Part shown: piece after piece, positions 45,856 through 54,958 of the stretch
How the letters are laid out: every line of letters starts with the position of its first letter
How positions within the stretch are numbered: the first letter of the stretch is position 1
Source: Synechococcus sp. PROS-7-1
Lineage (GTDB): Bacteria; Cyanobacteriota; Cyanobacteriia; PCC-6307; Cyanobiaceae
Reading direction: 5' to 3'
DNA: 64,000 nucleotides
Assembly: GCF_014279795.1 (NCBI RefSeq)
Contig: NZ_CP047945.1
Location: 62,001-126,000 of the forward strand
The notes under the pieces: model-generated
Told to the model about the DNA's origin: nothing
The model's input: the letters and a program-made list of their open reading frames with translations, nothing else
Databases searched by the model: none
Position numbers and translations under genes: made by a program

Positions 45856-46200
45856 TCACTGCAGAGGTAACAACTGCCGCAGGCACTCGGCCACACCGAT
45901 GCGGTCGCTCTTGGCCAAGGCACCCAGGCCGTTGAGGATCAATCGTTCATCCAGGCTGAAGAGTTTGAGCCGCACCATGCATGGCTTGGGTAACCCGGTG
46001 CCCTCCAACTCTTGAATCGACCAATCCAGCGGCCAGCTTGACTTTGTGGCGCTGGTCACCATGGCCAGCACCAAATGGCCGCTGTTGCTTTGAAAGTGTG
46101 GTGCCGAAACCACCAATGCAGGGCGCCGCTTCATCGTGGTGCGATCCGTGAAGGGAAATGGAACCCGTACCAGTGAAAACGTGGGGTAAGGCTCACTCAT
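45856..46200 (-). CDS. PemK/MazF-like toxin
   Basis: A 114-residue protein from the ATG at 46200. It has the MazF-fold start YPTFSLVRVPFPFTD with the RRPALVVSAPHF strand and VLAMVTSA, matching the type II PemK/MazF endoribonuclease family, which cleaves mRNA. The ATG overlaps the stop of the upstream AbrB-like gene (TGATG), the standard antitoxin-first order. GC-rich host-like composition. Confidence 0.83.
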   Translation of the reverse strand: MSEPYPTFSLVRVPFPFTDRTTMKRRPALVVSAPHFQSNSGHLVLAMVTSATKSSWPLDWSIQELEGTGLPKPCMVRLKLFSLDERLILNGLGALAKSDRIGVAECLRQLLPLQ

Positions 46201-46430
46201 CACAGATCCGCGAAGGCTTCATCGTCAGCTGCGCTGGCCCAGTCCTGAAGGTTGGCTTCCAGCCCCTGCAGGTAGTCGAGATCAAGGGGTGAGACAAGCT
46301 TCACCCGTGCTGCGCCGTTCTCCACTTCCCAGGACAAACGATCGCCCTGGCGCAGCCCGAGCGCTTCCCGAATGGCTTTAGGCACCGTCACCTGTCCTTT
46401 GGCTGTGACGGTGGCGATGTCGATGGTCAT
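46200..46430 (-). CDS. AbrB/MazE-type antitoxin
   Basis: A 76-residue DNA-binding swapped-hairpin protein: TVTAKGQVTVPKAIREALGLRQGDRLSWEV is the SpoVT/AbrB domain (given here only as its recognised form, residues about 7-36). The acidic C-terminal tail (LQDWASAADDEAFADL) is the expected toxin-binding segment. It is first in a two-gene operon overlapping the toxin and would autoregulate by binding its own promoter in the 46431-46515 gap shared with the divergent MNT gene. Confidence 0.87.
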   Translation of the reverse strand: MTIDIATVTAKGQVTVPKAIREALGLRQGDRLSWEVENGAARVKLVSPLDLDYLQGLEANLQDWASAADDEAFADL

Positions 46431-46515
46431 GCAGGTTTCTTGATCCCGATAAAAACAAGTTAGCTGGAATGCGTCCTTACTCCTTACTTCTTGCGGTCCC
46501 AGTCAAAATGGGGCC

Positions 46516-46863
46516 ATGACGGTTCATGCCCAGCACCATTGGCAGCAGCGCTTTGCTGCCGACAGGCAGCGCCTGGAGCGGCGCCGTGCCCAGGGGCTCG
46601 ACCAGGCGCGGGAGGCTGCGTCCCTGTGGCGGCAACGCTGGCCCTCGATCACGCGGATCTGGTGCTTCGGGTCGGTGCTGGCCTCAGGCTTTCGCGAACA
46701 TTCCGACTTGGATCTGTTGATTGAGGGCTTGCCGCCTGAAGGTTGGCTGGAGGCGGTGGCCCTGGCGGAGCGCCCTGGACCGCTCAGCGTTGATCTCAAG
46801 CGCGCCGAAGATCTGCCGCCTGATCTGCTGGCCCGTTTGCTGCGCCATAGCCAGGAGCTTTAA
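46516..46863 (+). CDS. MNT-type nucleotidyltransferase (minimal nucleotidyltransferase antitoxin-like)
   Basis: A 115-residue protein of the minimal nucleotidyltransferase type. The signature is GS at residues 52-53, then D-x-D at 64-66 (GSVLASGFREHSDLDLL), with VDLKRAED giving the third acidic residue. In MntA-HepT systems the MNT protein AMPylates the HEPN toxin. It is directly followed by an HEPN-like gene (10 bp gap). All the visible catalytic residues are intact. Confidence 0.85.
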   Translation: MTVHAQHHWQQRFAADRQRLERRRAQGLDQAREAASLWRQRWPSITRIWCFGSVLASGFREHSDLDLLIEGLPPEGWLEAVALAERPGPLSVDLKRAEDLPPDLLARLLRHSQEL

Positions 46864-46873
46864 ACCACCTGTC

Positions 46874-47377
46874 ATGACCCCGTCCGACCTCCTGGAACTG
46901 CGCGACGACCTTTTGCGGGAAGAGCAGAGGCTCCAGAAGCTGGTGCAAGGCCTTGAGGCGATGGAGCCCCGTCTGCCCGATGGATCCGAGGTGGTTGAAG
47001 CCGCAGCACTGCGGCTGCACAGTTTTTACACCGGTGTGGAGCGATCCCTTCTGTTGGTGAGCAGGGTTGTGAATGGCGGCACGCCGGCGCGCGGTGAGGG
47101 CTGGCACCGGCGCTTGTTGGAGCGCATGGCCTTGCAAAGCGAAAGCCGACCCGCTGTGTTGAGGGAGCGCACGCAACAGCGGCTGCAGGAGTACCTGCGC
47201 TTTCGCCACCTGGTGCGCAATCTCTACGCCGATGAACTGCGGCCTGAACCCATCGCCTTGCTGATTCGCGATCTGCCGGCTGTGTGGGAGGCCCTGGCGG
47301 CCGACCTTCAGAGCTTTCGCGCCTGGCTGGTGCGGGTGGCCCAGCAGGACACGAACAGAGCGCCCATGCTGAAATAA
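46874..47377 (+). CDS. HEPN-domain protein, putative partner toxin with altered RX4H motif
   Basis: A 167-residue all-helical protein. The helix [20 protein letters not shown] and the late block [16 protein letters not shown] match HepT-like HEPN proteins, whose catalytic RNase motif is Arg-x4-His. Here it reads R111-H-L-V-R-N116, so the final histidine position holds asparagine (AAT; CAT would need one base change). If the alignment is right the protein may be inactive as an RNase, a detoxified toxin, or a binder. It follows the MNT gene as expected. Confidence 0.8.
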   Translation: MTPSDLLELRDDLLREEQRLQKLVQGLEAMEPRLPDGSEVVEAAALRLHSFYTGVERSLLLVSRVVNGGTPARGEGWHRRLLERMALQSESRPAVLRERTQQRLQEYLRFRHLVRNLYADELRPEPIALLIRDLPAVWEALAADLQSFRAWLVRVAQQDTNRAPMLK

Positions 47378-47408
47378 CGCCGGTTCAGCAGTTGGCGGCA
47401 GGGCGGTA

Positions 47409-48350
47409 ATGACGCGCAAGGGCATCATCCTGGCGGGCGGCAGTGGCACCCGCCTGGCGCCGCTCACCACGGCGGTGAGCAAGCAGCTGATGCCGGTGTA
47501 CGACAAGCCGATGATCCATTACCCCCTCAGCACCTTGATGCTGGCGGGGATCCGCGAGGTGCTGATCATCACCACCCCCCACGACCAGGCGGCGTTTCAG
47601 CGCCTGCTCGGCGACGGCAGCGCCTGGGGGATGACCATCGCCTACGCCGTGCAGCCCAGCCCCGATGGCCTGGCCCAGGCCTTTCTGATCGGCGCCGACT
47701 TCTTAGATGGATCGCCGGCCGCTTTGGTGCTTGGTGACAACCTCTTCCATGGCCATGAACTGATCCCCCAGTTGCAAGCCGCTGCCGCTCGCGACCAGGG
47801 GGGCACGGTGTTCGCCTATCCCGTGCGTGATCCGGAGCGCTACGGCGTGGTGGAGTTCGATGCCGAAGGCCGGGCCCTGAGCATCGAGGAGAAACCGGCC
47901 CAGCCCCGCAGCCGTTACGCCGTCACTGGTCTTTATTTCTACGACGCTTCGGTGGTGGAGCGGGCCCGTCAGGTGCGGCCATCGGCGCGGGGGGAACTGG
48001 AGATCACCAGTCTCAACCAGATGTATCTCGACGAGCAGAAGCTCACGGTGGAACTGATGGGGCGGGGCATGGCCTGGCTCGACACCGGCACCTTTGATTC
48101 CTTGCATGAGGCCGGGGCCTACATCCGCACCCTCGAGCACCGCCAGGGGCTCAAGGTGGGCTGCCCGGAGGAGGTGGCCTGGCGCCAAGGTTGGATCAAC
48201 GACGATCAACTTGAGAGCCTGGCCCAGCCCCTGTGCAAGAGCGGCTACGGCGCCTATCTGCTGCAGATGCTCAAGGAGAGTGGCGGTGAGCATGCCCTGC
48301 TGCAGCGCAATCTGGAGGGGCAACCCCGGGAGCAGGTGCATGCCAGCTGA
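47409..48350 (+). CDS. rfbA: Glucose-1-phosphate thymidylyltransferase
   Basis: First step of dTDP-L-rhamnose synthesis. The 313-residue protein has [15 protein letters not shown] (residues about 5-19), [27 protein letters not shown] as the metal site and [14 protein letters not shown], all diagnostic of RmlA. Length is near the usual 290-300 with a short C-terminal extension. The stop overlaps the rfbC start. It is GC-rich and co-oriented with rfbC, rfbD and the WbaP-like gene as an operon. Confidence 0.97.
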   Translation: MTRKGIILAGGSGTRLAPLTTAVSKQLMPVYDKPMIHYPLSTLMLAGIREVLIITTPHDQAAFQRLLGDGSAWGMTIAYAVQPSPDGLAQAFLIGADFLDGSPAALVLGDNLFHGHELIPQLQAAAARDQGGTVFAYPVRDPERYGVVEFDAEGRALSIEEKPAQPRSRYAVTGLYFYDASVVERARQVRPSARGELEITSLNQMYLDEQKLTVELMGRGMAWLDTGTFDSLHEAGAYIRTLEHRQGLKVGCPEEVAWRQGWINDDQLESLAQPLCKSGYGAYLLQMLKESGGEHALLQRNLEGQPREQVHAS

Positions 48351-48957
48351 AGTGCTCCAAACCGCTGCGGGCCACCTCTTGCAGGGCCCCCTGCTGATCA
48401 CTCCCCGGGTGTTCGCTGACGACCGCGGCTTTTTCTATGAGAGCTGGAACGAGCGCCGCTTCCGCGCTGAGCTGATCGATGCCGGTGTGCCCGCCGCGGA
48501 GGCGGAGGCGCTGGTGTTCCGCCAGGACAACCATTCCCGCTCCAGTCGCGGTGTGCTGCGGGGCCTGCACTACCAGTTGCCCCCCGAACCCCAGGGCAAG
48601 CTGGTGCGCTGCAGCGTGGGTGCCATCTTTGATGTGGCCGTGGATCTGCGCCGGGCCTCGCCCACCTATGGGCAGTGGGTGGGCGCCGAACTCAGCGCCG
48701 AAAACCATCAGCAGCTCTGGGTGCCGGTGGGCTTTGCCCATGGCTTCCTCACCCTCACGGATGTGGCGGAAGTGCAATACAAAGCCAGCGGCTTCTGGAA
48801 CCGCGACTGCGAACGCTCCCTGCGCTGGGATGATCCGGCTTTGGCGATCGCCTGGCCTTTGGAGCAAGCAGGTGTGCCCGAGCCGCTGCTGGCGCCCAAG
48901 GATGCCGAAGCACCGCTGCTAGCCAGCGCGGAAGCTGCTGCTGAGGTGTTCCCGTGA
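48340..48957 (+). CDS. rfbC: dTDP-4-dehydrorhamnose 3,5-epimerase
   Basis: Epimerises C-3 and C-5 of dTDP-4-keto-6-deoxyglucose. The 205-residue cupin from the ATG at 48340 has [33 protein letters not shown] with the catalytic histidine, [13 protein letters not shown] and [14 protein letters not shown]. Length is slightly above the usual ~185. It overlaps rfbA by 11 bases and rfbD by four (GTGA), so translation is coupled. Confidence 0.97.
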   Translation: MPAEVLQTAAGHLLQGPLLITPRVFADDRGFFYESWNERRFRAELIDAGVPAAEAEALVFRQDNHSRSSRGVLRGLHYQLPPEPQGKLVRCSVGAIFDVAVDLRRASPTYGQWVGAELSAENHQQLWVPVGFAHGFLTLTDVAEVQYKASGFWNRDCERSLRWDDPALAIAWPLEQAGVPEPLLAPKDAEAPLLASAEAAAEVFP

Positions 48958-49841
48958 AAGTGCTGCTCACCGGCGCCGGCGGACAGCTGGGCCAGGCCTT
49001 GATCGCCGCGTGCCCCCCTGGCATTGAACTGATCGCCACCGGCCGCGCAGAGCTCGATCTGGCCGATCCCCAGGCCTGCCGCGCCGCCGTGCACCGCCAC
49101 CGGCCGGCCTGGGTGCTCAATGCCGGTGCTTACACCGCTGTGGACAAGGCCGAGAGCGAACCGGTTCTGGCTCAGGCCGTGAATGCTGGCGCTCCCGCGG
49201 CCTTGGCTCAGGCCTTAGCGGAAACGGGCGGGCGCATGCTGCAGCTGAGCACGGATTTCGTGTTCAACGGAGCCCAGGGGCAACCCTGCCAGCCCGATCA
49301 GCCCTGCGATCCCCTCGGGGTGTACGGCACCACCAAGGCCGCCGGCGAGCAGGCCGTGGCGAAGCAACTGGGAGCCGACGACGGGGGCCGGGCCGCCATC
49401 CTGCGCACCAGCTGGGTGTATGGCCCGGTGGGCCGCAACTTCCTGCTCACCATGCTGCGCCTGCACCGCCGCAACGCCGAAGCGGGCCAGCCCCTGCGGG
49501 TGGTGGCTGATCAGGTGGGCTGCCCAACGGCCACCCCGGGCTTGGCCGCTGCCTGCTGGGCGCTGATCCAGCAGAACCTCAGCGGATGGCAGCACTGGAG
49601 TGATGCCGGTGCCGCCAGCTGGTACGACTTTGCGGTGGCCATCGGCGAGCTCGCTGCGGCCCGGGGCCTGATCCCCGCAGCGGCGGCGGTGCAGCCGATC
49701 ACCACTGCGGAGTACCCCACCCCGGCCCAGCGTCCTGCCTATTCCCTGCTGGCCTGCGAGGCCACCCGCGCCCAGCTGGGGTTGCCTGCCCGGCACTGGC
49801 GCCAGGCCCTTGCGGAGGTGATCGCCTGTGTGGATGCATGA
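48954..49841 (+). CDS. rfbD: dTDP-4-dehydrorhamnose reductase
   Basis: NADPH-dependent final step to dTDP-L-rhamnose. The 295-residue SDR begins with GTG at 48954 ([17 protein letters not shown]), has LNAGAYTAVDKAE, LSTDFVFNG and YGTTKAAGEQAV as the catalytic region, and TSWVYGPVGRNFL. GC-rich. It overlaps both neighbours, rfbC by four bases and the glycosyl-phosphotransferase by a few codons. Confidence 0.97.
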   Translation: MKVLLTGAGGQLGQALIAACPPGIELIATGRAELDLADPQACRAAVHRHRPAWVLNAGAYTAVDKAESEPVLAQAVNAGAPAALAQALAETGGRMLQLSTDFVFNGAQGQPCQPDQPCDPLGVYGTTKAAGEQAVAKQLGADDGGRAAILRTSWVYGPVGRNFLLTMLRLHRRNAEAGQPLRVVADQVGCPTATPGLAAACWALIQQNLSGWQHWSDAGAASWYDFAVAIGELAAARGLIPAAAAVQPITTAEYPTPAQRPAYSLLACEATRAQLGLPARHWRQALAEVIACVDA

Positions 49842-51183
49842 TCCGCGCACGCTGCTGCTGCGGGCCCTGCTGCTCGACTGGCTCGGTCAGGTCCTGATCC
49901 TGGCCCTGATTCTCTCGATGCCGGCCTGGACCGGCGTTGCCCTGGGCGGCGAGAGCCTTCAGGGGCAGGGGCCCTGGTTGGTGTTCGTGCTGCTGCTCTA
50001 TCCCCTGCTGGGCTGGTTGTTCGGTAGCTACACCGTGCTGCGCTGGCGGCGGCTGGCTTTGCCCGTGCTGCTGCAGCGCCTGCTGATCACCGCGGCCGTC
50101 ACCTTGATGGTGGTGGCGATCGCCCGTTGGTTGATTAACCCCAGCGAGGCGGTGTGGTTGGTGTACCGGCGGGTGCAGCTGCTCTGGATCGGGGCGCTCA
50201 CCCTCTGGGCGCTGGCGGTGCGCGTGGGGCTGCGCCGGGGGCTGTTGCTGCCTGAGGCGCCGCGCATGCTGCTGCTTGCCCAGCCCCAGGAGCTGGACAC
50301 GGTGCTGGGGGCCTGGCGGCGGGTACCTCAGCGCCAGCGTTTGCGCCCGGTGGATGCCAAGATCCTGGCCCAGCAGCTCGATCAGACCGAGGAGCCGATC
50401 CTGGTGGCACTCAGCCAGGCGGTGCGCCAGGACCCGGGGCTGCGCCCCTTGCGCGCCAGCCTGGAGATGCGCGATCCGCGCCAGGTGCGTGCACTCTCGG
50501 TGCTGAGCCTGTTTGAGCAGCAGCAGGAGCGCTTGCCGCCGGTGCTCATGGCTGACACCGTGCTCGCCTACGACGACCTGCCCTGGGCCGCCACCTTCAG
50601 TGTGCAGGCCCAGCTCAAGCGCATGGCCGATCTGTTGGTGGCGGCCGTGCTGTTGCTGCTCACCGCTCCCTTCGTGCTGCTTGCGGCATTGCTGATCTGG
50701 CTGGAAGACCGCGGGCCGGTGGTTTACGCCCAGCAGCGCAGCGGTTGGTTGGGCCGGCCCTTCACGGTGTACAAGCTGCGCACGATGACGGTGCAGCCAG
50801 CGAATGCCCCGGCCCGCTGGACCCAGCCTGGCGATCAACGCATCACAGCGGTGGGGGGCTGGTTGCGGCGGGTTCGACTCGATGAACTGCCCCAGTTGCT
50901 CAATGTGCTCAACGGGGAGATGAGCCTGATTGGCCCGCGCCCGGAGCGCCCGGAACTGGAGGAGGAACTGGAGCAGCGCATCCCCCATTACCGCAAACGT
51001 CACTGGATGCGACCGGGCTTAAGCGGTTGGGCCCAAGTGTGCGCGCCCTATGCCAGCAGCATCGAGGATTCCGATCTCAAGCTCTCCTACGACCTTTACT
51101 ATCTGCGGCACTTCAGCACCTGGCTGGATCTGGTGATCCTGCTGCGCACCGTGAAAACCGTGCTCAAGGCTGGCGGCCGCTGA
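49834..51183 (+). CDS. Polyprenyl-phosphate sugar-1-phosphate transferase (WbaP/ExoY type)
   Basis: Initiates a lipid-linked glycan by transferring a sugar-1-phosphate to undecaprenyl phosphate at the inner membrane. The ~449-residue protein has several N-terminal membrane helices (about 7-30, 45-65, 80-100 and 110-130), a cytosolic linker, a further helix (ADLLVAAVLLLLTAPFVLLAALLIWLED, about 270-297) and the C-terminal catalytic domain with GRPFTVYKLRTM, RVRLDELPQLLNVLNGEMSLIGPRPERP and RPGLSGWAQV. The starting codon is either the GTG at 49828 or the ATG at 49834. It closes the rhamnose operon. Confidence 0.94.
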   Translation: MHDPRTLLLRALLLDWLGQVLILALILSMPAWTGVALGGESLQGQGPWLVFVLLLYPLLGWLFGSYTVLRWRRLALPVLLQRLLITAAVTLMVVAIARWLINPSEAVWLVYRRVQLLWIGALTLWALAVRVGLRRGLLLPEAPRMLLLAQPQELDTVLGAWRRVPQRQRLRPVDAKILAQQLDQTEEPILVALSQAVRQDPGLRPLRASLEMRDPRQVRALSVLSLFEQQQERLPPVLMADTVLAYDDLPWAATFSVQAQLKRMADLLVAAVLLLLTAPFVLLAALLIWLEDRGPVVYAQQRSGWLGRPFTVYKLRTMTVQPANAPARWTQPGDQRITAVGGWLRRVRLDELPQLLNVLNGEMSLIGPRPERPELEEELEQRIPHYRKRHWMRPGLSGWAQVCAPYASSIEDSDLKLSYDLYYLRHFSTWLDLVILLRTVKTVLKAGGR

Positions 51184-51295
51184 GCCCTCATCGCTCAGCT
51201 CTCAGCCAGTACTCAGACGCTGTTCACAGTTCAGACACATCCCTTTGGGCTGATCTCGGTACCTTGGGTCTGCTATTGCCAACTGTTGATTTCCC

Positions 51296-52804
51296 ATGTG
51301 CATGCTCTGCAACCAGGCCCGGGCGCAGCGCTTTGCGGCGGGCAGGCGCGGTGACGGCACACCGGTGTATTCCTTATCCATCGCCCCCGAGGGGCTGATC
51401 GACAACAGCAACGCCGCGTACACCGAGCGCGCCACGGCGACCGACGGGGTGCTGGATTACTACCTGCACACCCCGGGCGGCGCCGTCACCGTGGCTGGCG
51501 GCGGCTTCGGGGAGCAGACGATCGAATCGGTGGGAATTTCTGCGGCCGATCAGGACTATTTCCGCTCGGTGGTGGAGCGTCTCGACGCCATCCTCGATCT
51601 GGATTTTCGTGAATCCAGCACGGCTGCTGGTGCGGATGTGGATCTCTTCTACGACATGGAGATCAACCTGGGCGGGGGCGGCAACACCCTCGGTTTGGCC
51701 ACCACTTCCGGCCTCGGTGGCTGGGAACTGTTCGTGAACTATCCCGAGGTGGAGTTCGACGAGAACTACCGCCGCTACGTGCTGATCCATGAGCTCGGCC
51801 ACGCCCTCGGCCTCGAGCATCCTTTCGAGGATGGTGATGGCGACACGGTGAACGGCAGCACCGATCCCTGGGCCAGTGCCTTCCCGGAAGATACGGTCAT
51901 GGCCTATCGCAACCCTAAGGGCGGCAATTGGCCCGAGTTCTTCACCGATAACGACCTCAACGCCCTGATTTCGCTCTGGGGTACGGAAAGCGACAGCGAC
52001 AGCACCAGTCAGTTGCTGGTGGCCTCAGGCGGCATGGAAGTGTCGGCGCTGATGAGTCAGTGGCTTGGGTTTGAGAAGAGCAACCTGCAGGTGCTGGATG
52101 ACGGCGGGCGCACGGTTGAGGTTCGCACCAGCAGCTGGACCTCCACCCTGGCGGTGAACCGCATCGCCCGTGCCGGCACGGGTGGGAACGATCTCAAGGC
52201 CAAGCAGCTCAGCTTTGATCGATCCCAACTCCCGAATTCTCAGAGCATTGAGGTGGCCGCTTCGATTCTCGAAGGCAGCGATCAAGGCGAAATCCTGCGT
52301 GGCCTCGCCGGCTGGGACATCATCGATGCCAAAGGCGGTGATGATCTGGTGCGCGGCGGCAATGGCCGCGACATCCTCATGGGCGGCACTGGCGCTGATG
52401 AGCTCCACGGTGATTTCGGTTGGAACACCTACACCGATCAGCGCGATGGCTCGAGCGATCTGATCGCGATTAAGTCCGATCAGTTCCTTGAGAATTACTG
52501 GTACGGCAAAGCCGGCAACAGTCCCAATGGCGAAAAGGCCGACATCATTGAAGGCCTTGATGCCTTTGATCAGATCCGCATCCTCGGGGTGAGCACCGAT
52601 CGTTTGTCGTTTGCTGAGGCCTCAGCCCGTGGCCTCTCCGGCCTGGGGATTTTCGCTGATGGCAGTTTGGAAGCGCTCTACACCGGCTCCAGCCTCAATC
52701 TGGAGCAGCTTGCTGCCATCACCACTGGCGATGCCTCCGAGGCGGTGATGAACAACCAACTCTGGAGCTACCGCTTTGGGTCGGAGGCACCGCCCCTGGC
52801 TTGA
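51296..52804 (+). CDS. Serralysin-like (M10) secreted metalloprotease with RTX-like region
   Basis: A 502-residue protein without a Sec signal peptide. The zinc site is HELGHALGLEH (His165, Glu166, His169, His175), and the Met-turn follows in DTVMAYRN (about residue 202), typical of metzincins of the serralysin group. The region about 315-380 has RTX-like glycine/aspartate turns (ILRGLAGWDIIDAKGGDDLVRGGNGRD). Type I secretion by the HlyBD genes at 60-64 kb is plausible. It sits alone between the WbaP-like gene and rfbB on the same strand, an odd place inside a rhamnose block. Confidence 0.86.
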   Translation: MCMLCNQARAQRFAAGRRGDGTPVYSLSIAPEGLIDNSNAAYTERATATDGVLDYYLHTPGGAVTVAGGGFGEQTIESVGISAADQDYFRSVVERLDAILDLDFRESSTAAGADVDLFYDMEINLGGGGNTLGLATTSGLGGWELFVNYPEVEFDENYRRYVLIHELGHALGLEHPFEDGDGDTVNGSTDPWASAFPEDTVMAYRNPKGGNWPEFFTDNDLNALISLWGTESDSDSTSQLLVASGGMEVSALMSQWLGFEKSNLQVLDDGGRTVEVRTSSWTSTLAVNRIARAGTGGNDLKAKQLSFDRSQLPNSQSIEVAASILEGSDQGEILRGLAGWDIIDAKGGDDLVRGGNGRDILMGGTGADELHGDFGWNTYTDQRDGSSDLIAIKSDQFLENYWYGKAGNSPNGEKADIIEGLDAFDQIRILGVSTDRLSFAEASARGLSGLGIFADGSLEALYTGSSLNLEQLAAITTGDASEAVMNNQLWSYRFGSEAPPLA

Positions 52805-52844
52805 GCGGGCTGCGTAAGCTCGCCGCACCATTCGCCTAAGCGTT

Positions 52845-53948
52845 GTGTCCTGTGTGCCTGCGTCGGTTCAACGGGTGCTGGTCACCGGTGGTGCCGGCTT
52901 CATCGGCGGCGCGGTCGTCCGCCGTTTGCTCACAGACAGCCAGGCGCAGGTGTTCAACCTCGACAAGCTCGGTTACGCCAGTGATCTGAGCAGCATTGAG
53001 GCTGTGCTCAAGGATCTCGGGCCAGACGCCGCCGAACGCCATGTGCCCCAGCAGGTCGACCTGGTGGATCCGGTGGCCACGGCAGCGGCCGTGCAGCAGG
53101 CCGATCCCGATCTGGTGCTGCACCTGGCGGCGGAAAGCCATGTGGACCGCTCGATCGATGGCCCGTCCGCGTTTCTAGACAGTAACGTCTCCGGTACGTT
53201 CTCGTTACTTCAGGCCTGCCTTGCCCACTGGGAGGCTCTGCCTCAGGAGCGTCAGCAGGCCTTCCGTTTCCAGCACATCAGCACCGATGAAGTGTTCGGC
53301 TCTCTCGGGGCCACGGGCCGTTTCTCGGAGACCACCCCCTACGACCCGCGCAGTCCCTATTCCGCCAGCAAGGCCGCCAGCGACCATCTCGTGAGTGCCT
53401 GGCATCACACCTATGGGTTGCCGGTGCTGCTCACTAACTGCAGCAACAATTTCGGCCCCTGGCAGTTCCCGGAAAAGCTGATCCCGGTGGTGATCCTCAA
53501 GGCCCTGGCTGGTGAGCCGATCCCCCTCTACGGCGATGGTGCCAACGTGCGCGATTGGTTATTCGTAGACGATCACGTGGATGCCCTGCTGCTGGTGGCG
53601 TCCCAGGGGCAGATCGGCCGCAGCTACTGCGTGGGCGGCCATGGGGAGCGCAGCAACCGCGAGGTGGTGGAGACCATCTGCGCCTTGCTCGATCAGGCGT
53701 GCCCCAGTGCTGCGCCCCATGCAGACCTGATTACCCTGGTGAAGGATCGGCCCGGACACGACCGCCGTTATGCGATTGATCCCAGCCGCATCACCACCGA
53801 GCTGGGCTGGCAGCCGCGCCACCGCTTTGAGCAGGGGCTGGAGGCCACGGTGCGCTGGTATCTCGAGCATCAGCATTGGTGTAGCACCGTGCGCAGCCGC
53901 GCCGGCTACGGCGGGGAGCGCATCGGCTCAGGCTTTCAAAGGCCCTAA
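52845..53948 (+). CDS. rfbB: dTDP-glucose 4,6-dehydratase
   Basis: Second step of dTDP-rhamnose synthesis. The 367-residue extended SDR has VLVTGGAGFIGGAVV, HLAAESHVDRSIDGP, FQHISTDEVFGSLG (Thr-Asp-Glu active site) and YSASKAASDHLV for the YxxxK pair, plus NNFGPWQFPEKLIP. It starts at the GTG at 52845. The C-terminus has about 15 extra residues after the usual end (SRAGYGGERIGSG). It is separated from rfbA, rfbC and rfbD by the sugar transferase and the protease. It is convergent with fcl, overlapping by four bases. Confidence 0.96.
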   Translation: MSCVPASVQRVLVTGGAGFIGGAVVRRLLTDSQAQVFNLDKLGYASDLSSIEAVLKDLGPDAAERHVPQQVDLVDPVATAAAVQQADPDLVLHLAAESHVDRSIDGPSAFLDSNVSGTFSLLQACLAHWEALPQERQQAFRFQHISTDEVFGSLGATGRFSETTPYDPRSPYSASKAASDHLVSAWHHTYGLPVLLTNCSNNFGPWQFPEKLIPVVILKALAGEPIPLYGDGANVRDWLFVDDHVDALLLVASQGQIGRSYCVGGHGERSNREVVETICALLDQACPSAAPHADLITLVKDRPGHDRRYAIDPSRITTELGWQPRHRFEQGLEATVRWYLEHQHWCSTVRSRAGYGGERIGSGFQRP

Positions 53949-54958
53949 CCGCGCAGGCTGCCGTCGTTGAGGTGAGCGCAGAAATCCTCATAGGCCAGGG
54001 GTAAGCCTTCTGAAAGGGCAATGCGTGCACGCCAGCCCAGCTGGCTGAGCCGGCTCACGTTCAGTTGTTTTTTGGGGGTGCCATCGGGCTTGCTGGTGTC
54101 CCAGTGGATTGCACCTTGAAAGCCCACTGTGGCCGCCACCTGTTCGGCAAGTTCACGAATCGAGAGATCGATGCCCGTGCCCACGTTCAGGAAGGCGAGT
54201 GGCTCGCCCTGGTCATCACAGGGAGCGTTCGAGCCAAGCGTTGACCAATGCTCGAGGGCGAACACGCAGGCTTCGCCGAGATCGTCGGCGTGCAGGAATT
54301 CGCGCAGGGGTGTGCCGCTGCCCCAGCAGGTCACCGCGGCGGCGCCGGCTTGTTTGGCTTCATGGAAGCGGCGGATCAGGGCCGGCAGCACATGGCTGCC
54401 GGTGGGGTGGTAGTTGTCGCCGGGCCCGTAGAGATTGGTGGGCATCAGGCTGATGGCATCAAAGCCGTGCTGGCGGCGCAGGGCCTCACCGAGCTTGATG
54501 CCGGCAATTTTGGCGATGGCGTACCAGGCATTGGTGGGCTCAAGAGCGCCGGTGAGCAGGGCCTCCTCGCGGATCGGTTGCGCGGCGAATTTGGGATAGA
54601 TGCAGCTGCTGCCCAGAAACAGCAAGCGGCGTACGCCGGCGCGCCAGGCCGCCTCGATCACCTGGGTTTCGATGCGCAGGTTCTGGAGCAGGAAATCGGC
54701 GGGGCGGCTGCGGTTGGCCTCGATGCCGCCCACGGTGGCAGCCGCCAGCACCACCACATCGGGTTGCTGGGTCTGCATCCAGGCGGACACAGCGGCATCA
54801 TCAAGCAGGTTGAGCTCCTGGCGGCTGGGGGTGAGCTGCTCGTGGTACCCGGCGCGGGTAAGGGCACGGCTGATGGCACTGCCGGCCATGCCGCGGGCAC
54901 CGGCAATGAAGATGCGATCGCTGGGGCGCAAGAGAGCCATGGCTGGGGAGTGGGTCAT
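53945..54958 (-). CDS. fcl: GDP-L-fucose synthase
   Basis: Epimerase-reductase that converts GDP-4-keto-6-deoxymannose to GDP-L-fucose. The 337-residue SDR has [46 protein letters not shown] and [13 protein letters not shown], all strong matches. The start at 54958 overlaps the gmd stop (ATGA), so the two genes are coupled. Product use is likely by the GT11-like and GT10-like enzymes of the islands. Confidence 0.96.
   Translation of the reverse strand: MTHSPAMALLRPSDRIFIAGARGMAGSAISRALTRAGYHEQLTPSRQELNLLDDAAVSAWMQTQQPDVVVLAAATVGGIEANRSRPADFLLQNLRIETQVIEAAWRAGVRRLLFLGSSCIYPKFAAQPIREEALLTGALEPTNAWYAIAKIAGIKLGEALRRQHGFDAISLMPTNLYGPGDNYHPTGSHVLPALIRRFHEAKQAGAAAVTCWGSGTPLREFLHADDLGEACVFALEHWSTLGSNAPCDDQGEPLAFLNVGTGIDLSIRELAEQVAATVGFQGAIHWDTSKPDGTPKKQLNVSRLSQLGWRARIALSEGLPLAYEDFCAHLNDGSLRG

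Noticed and set aside
44644-45870. A 408-codon open frame on the plus strand
   Set aside because: Antisense shadow of the acetyltransferase and amidase genes, without domain features.
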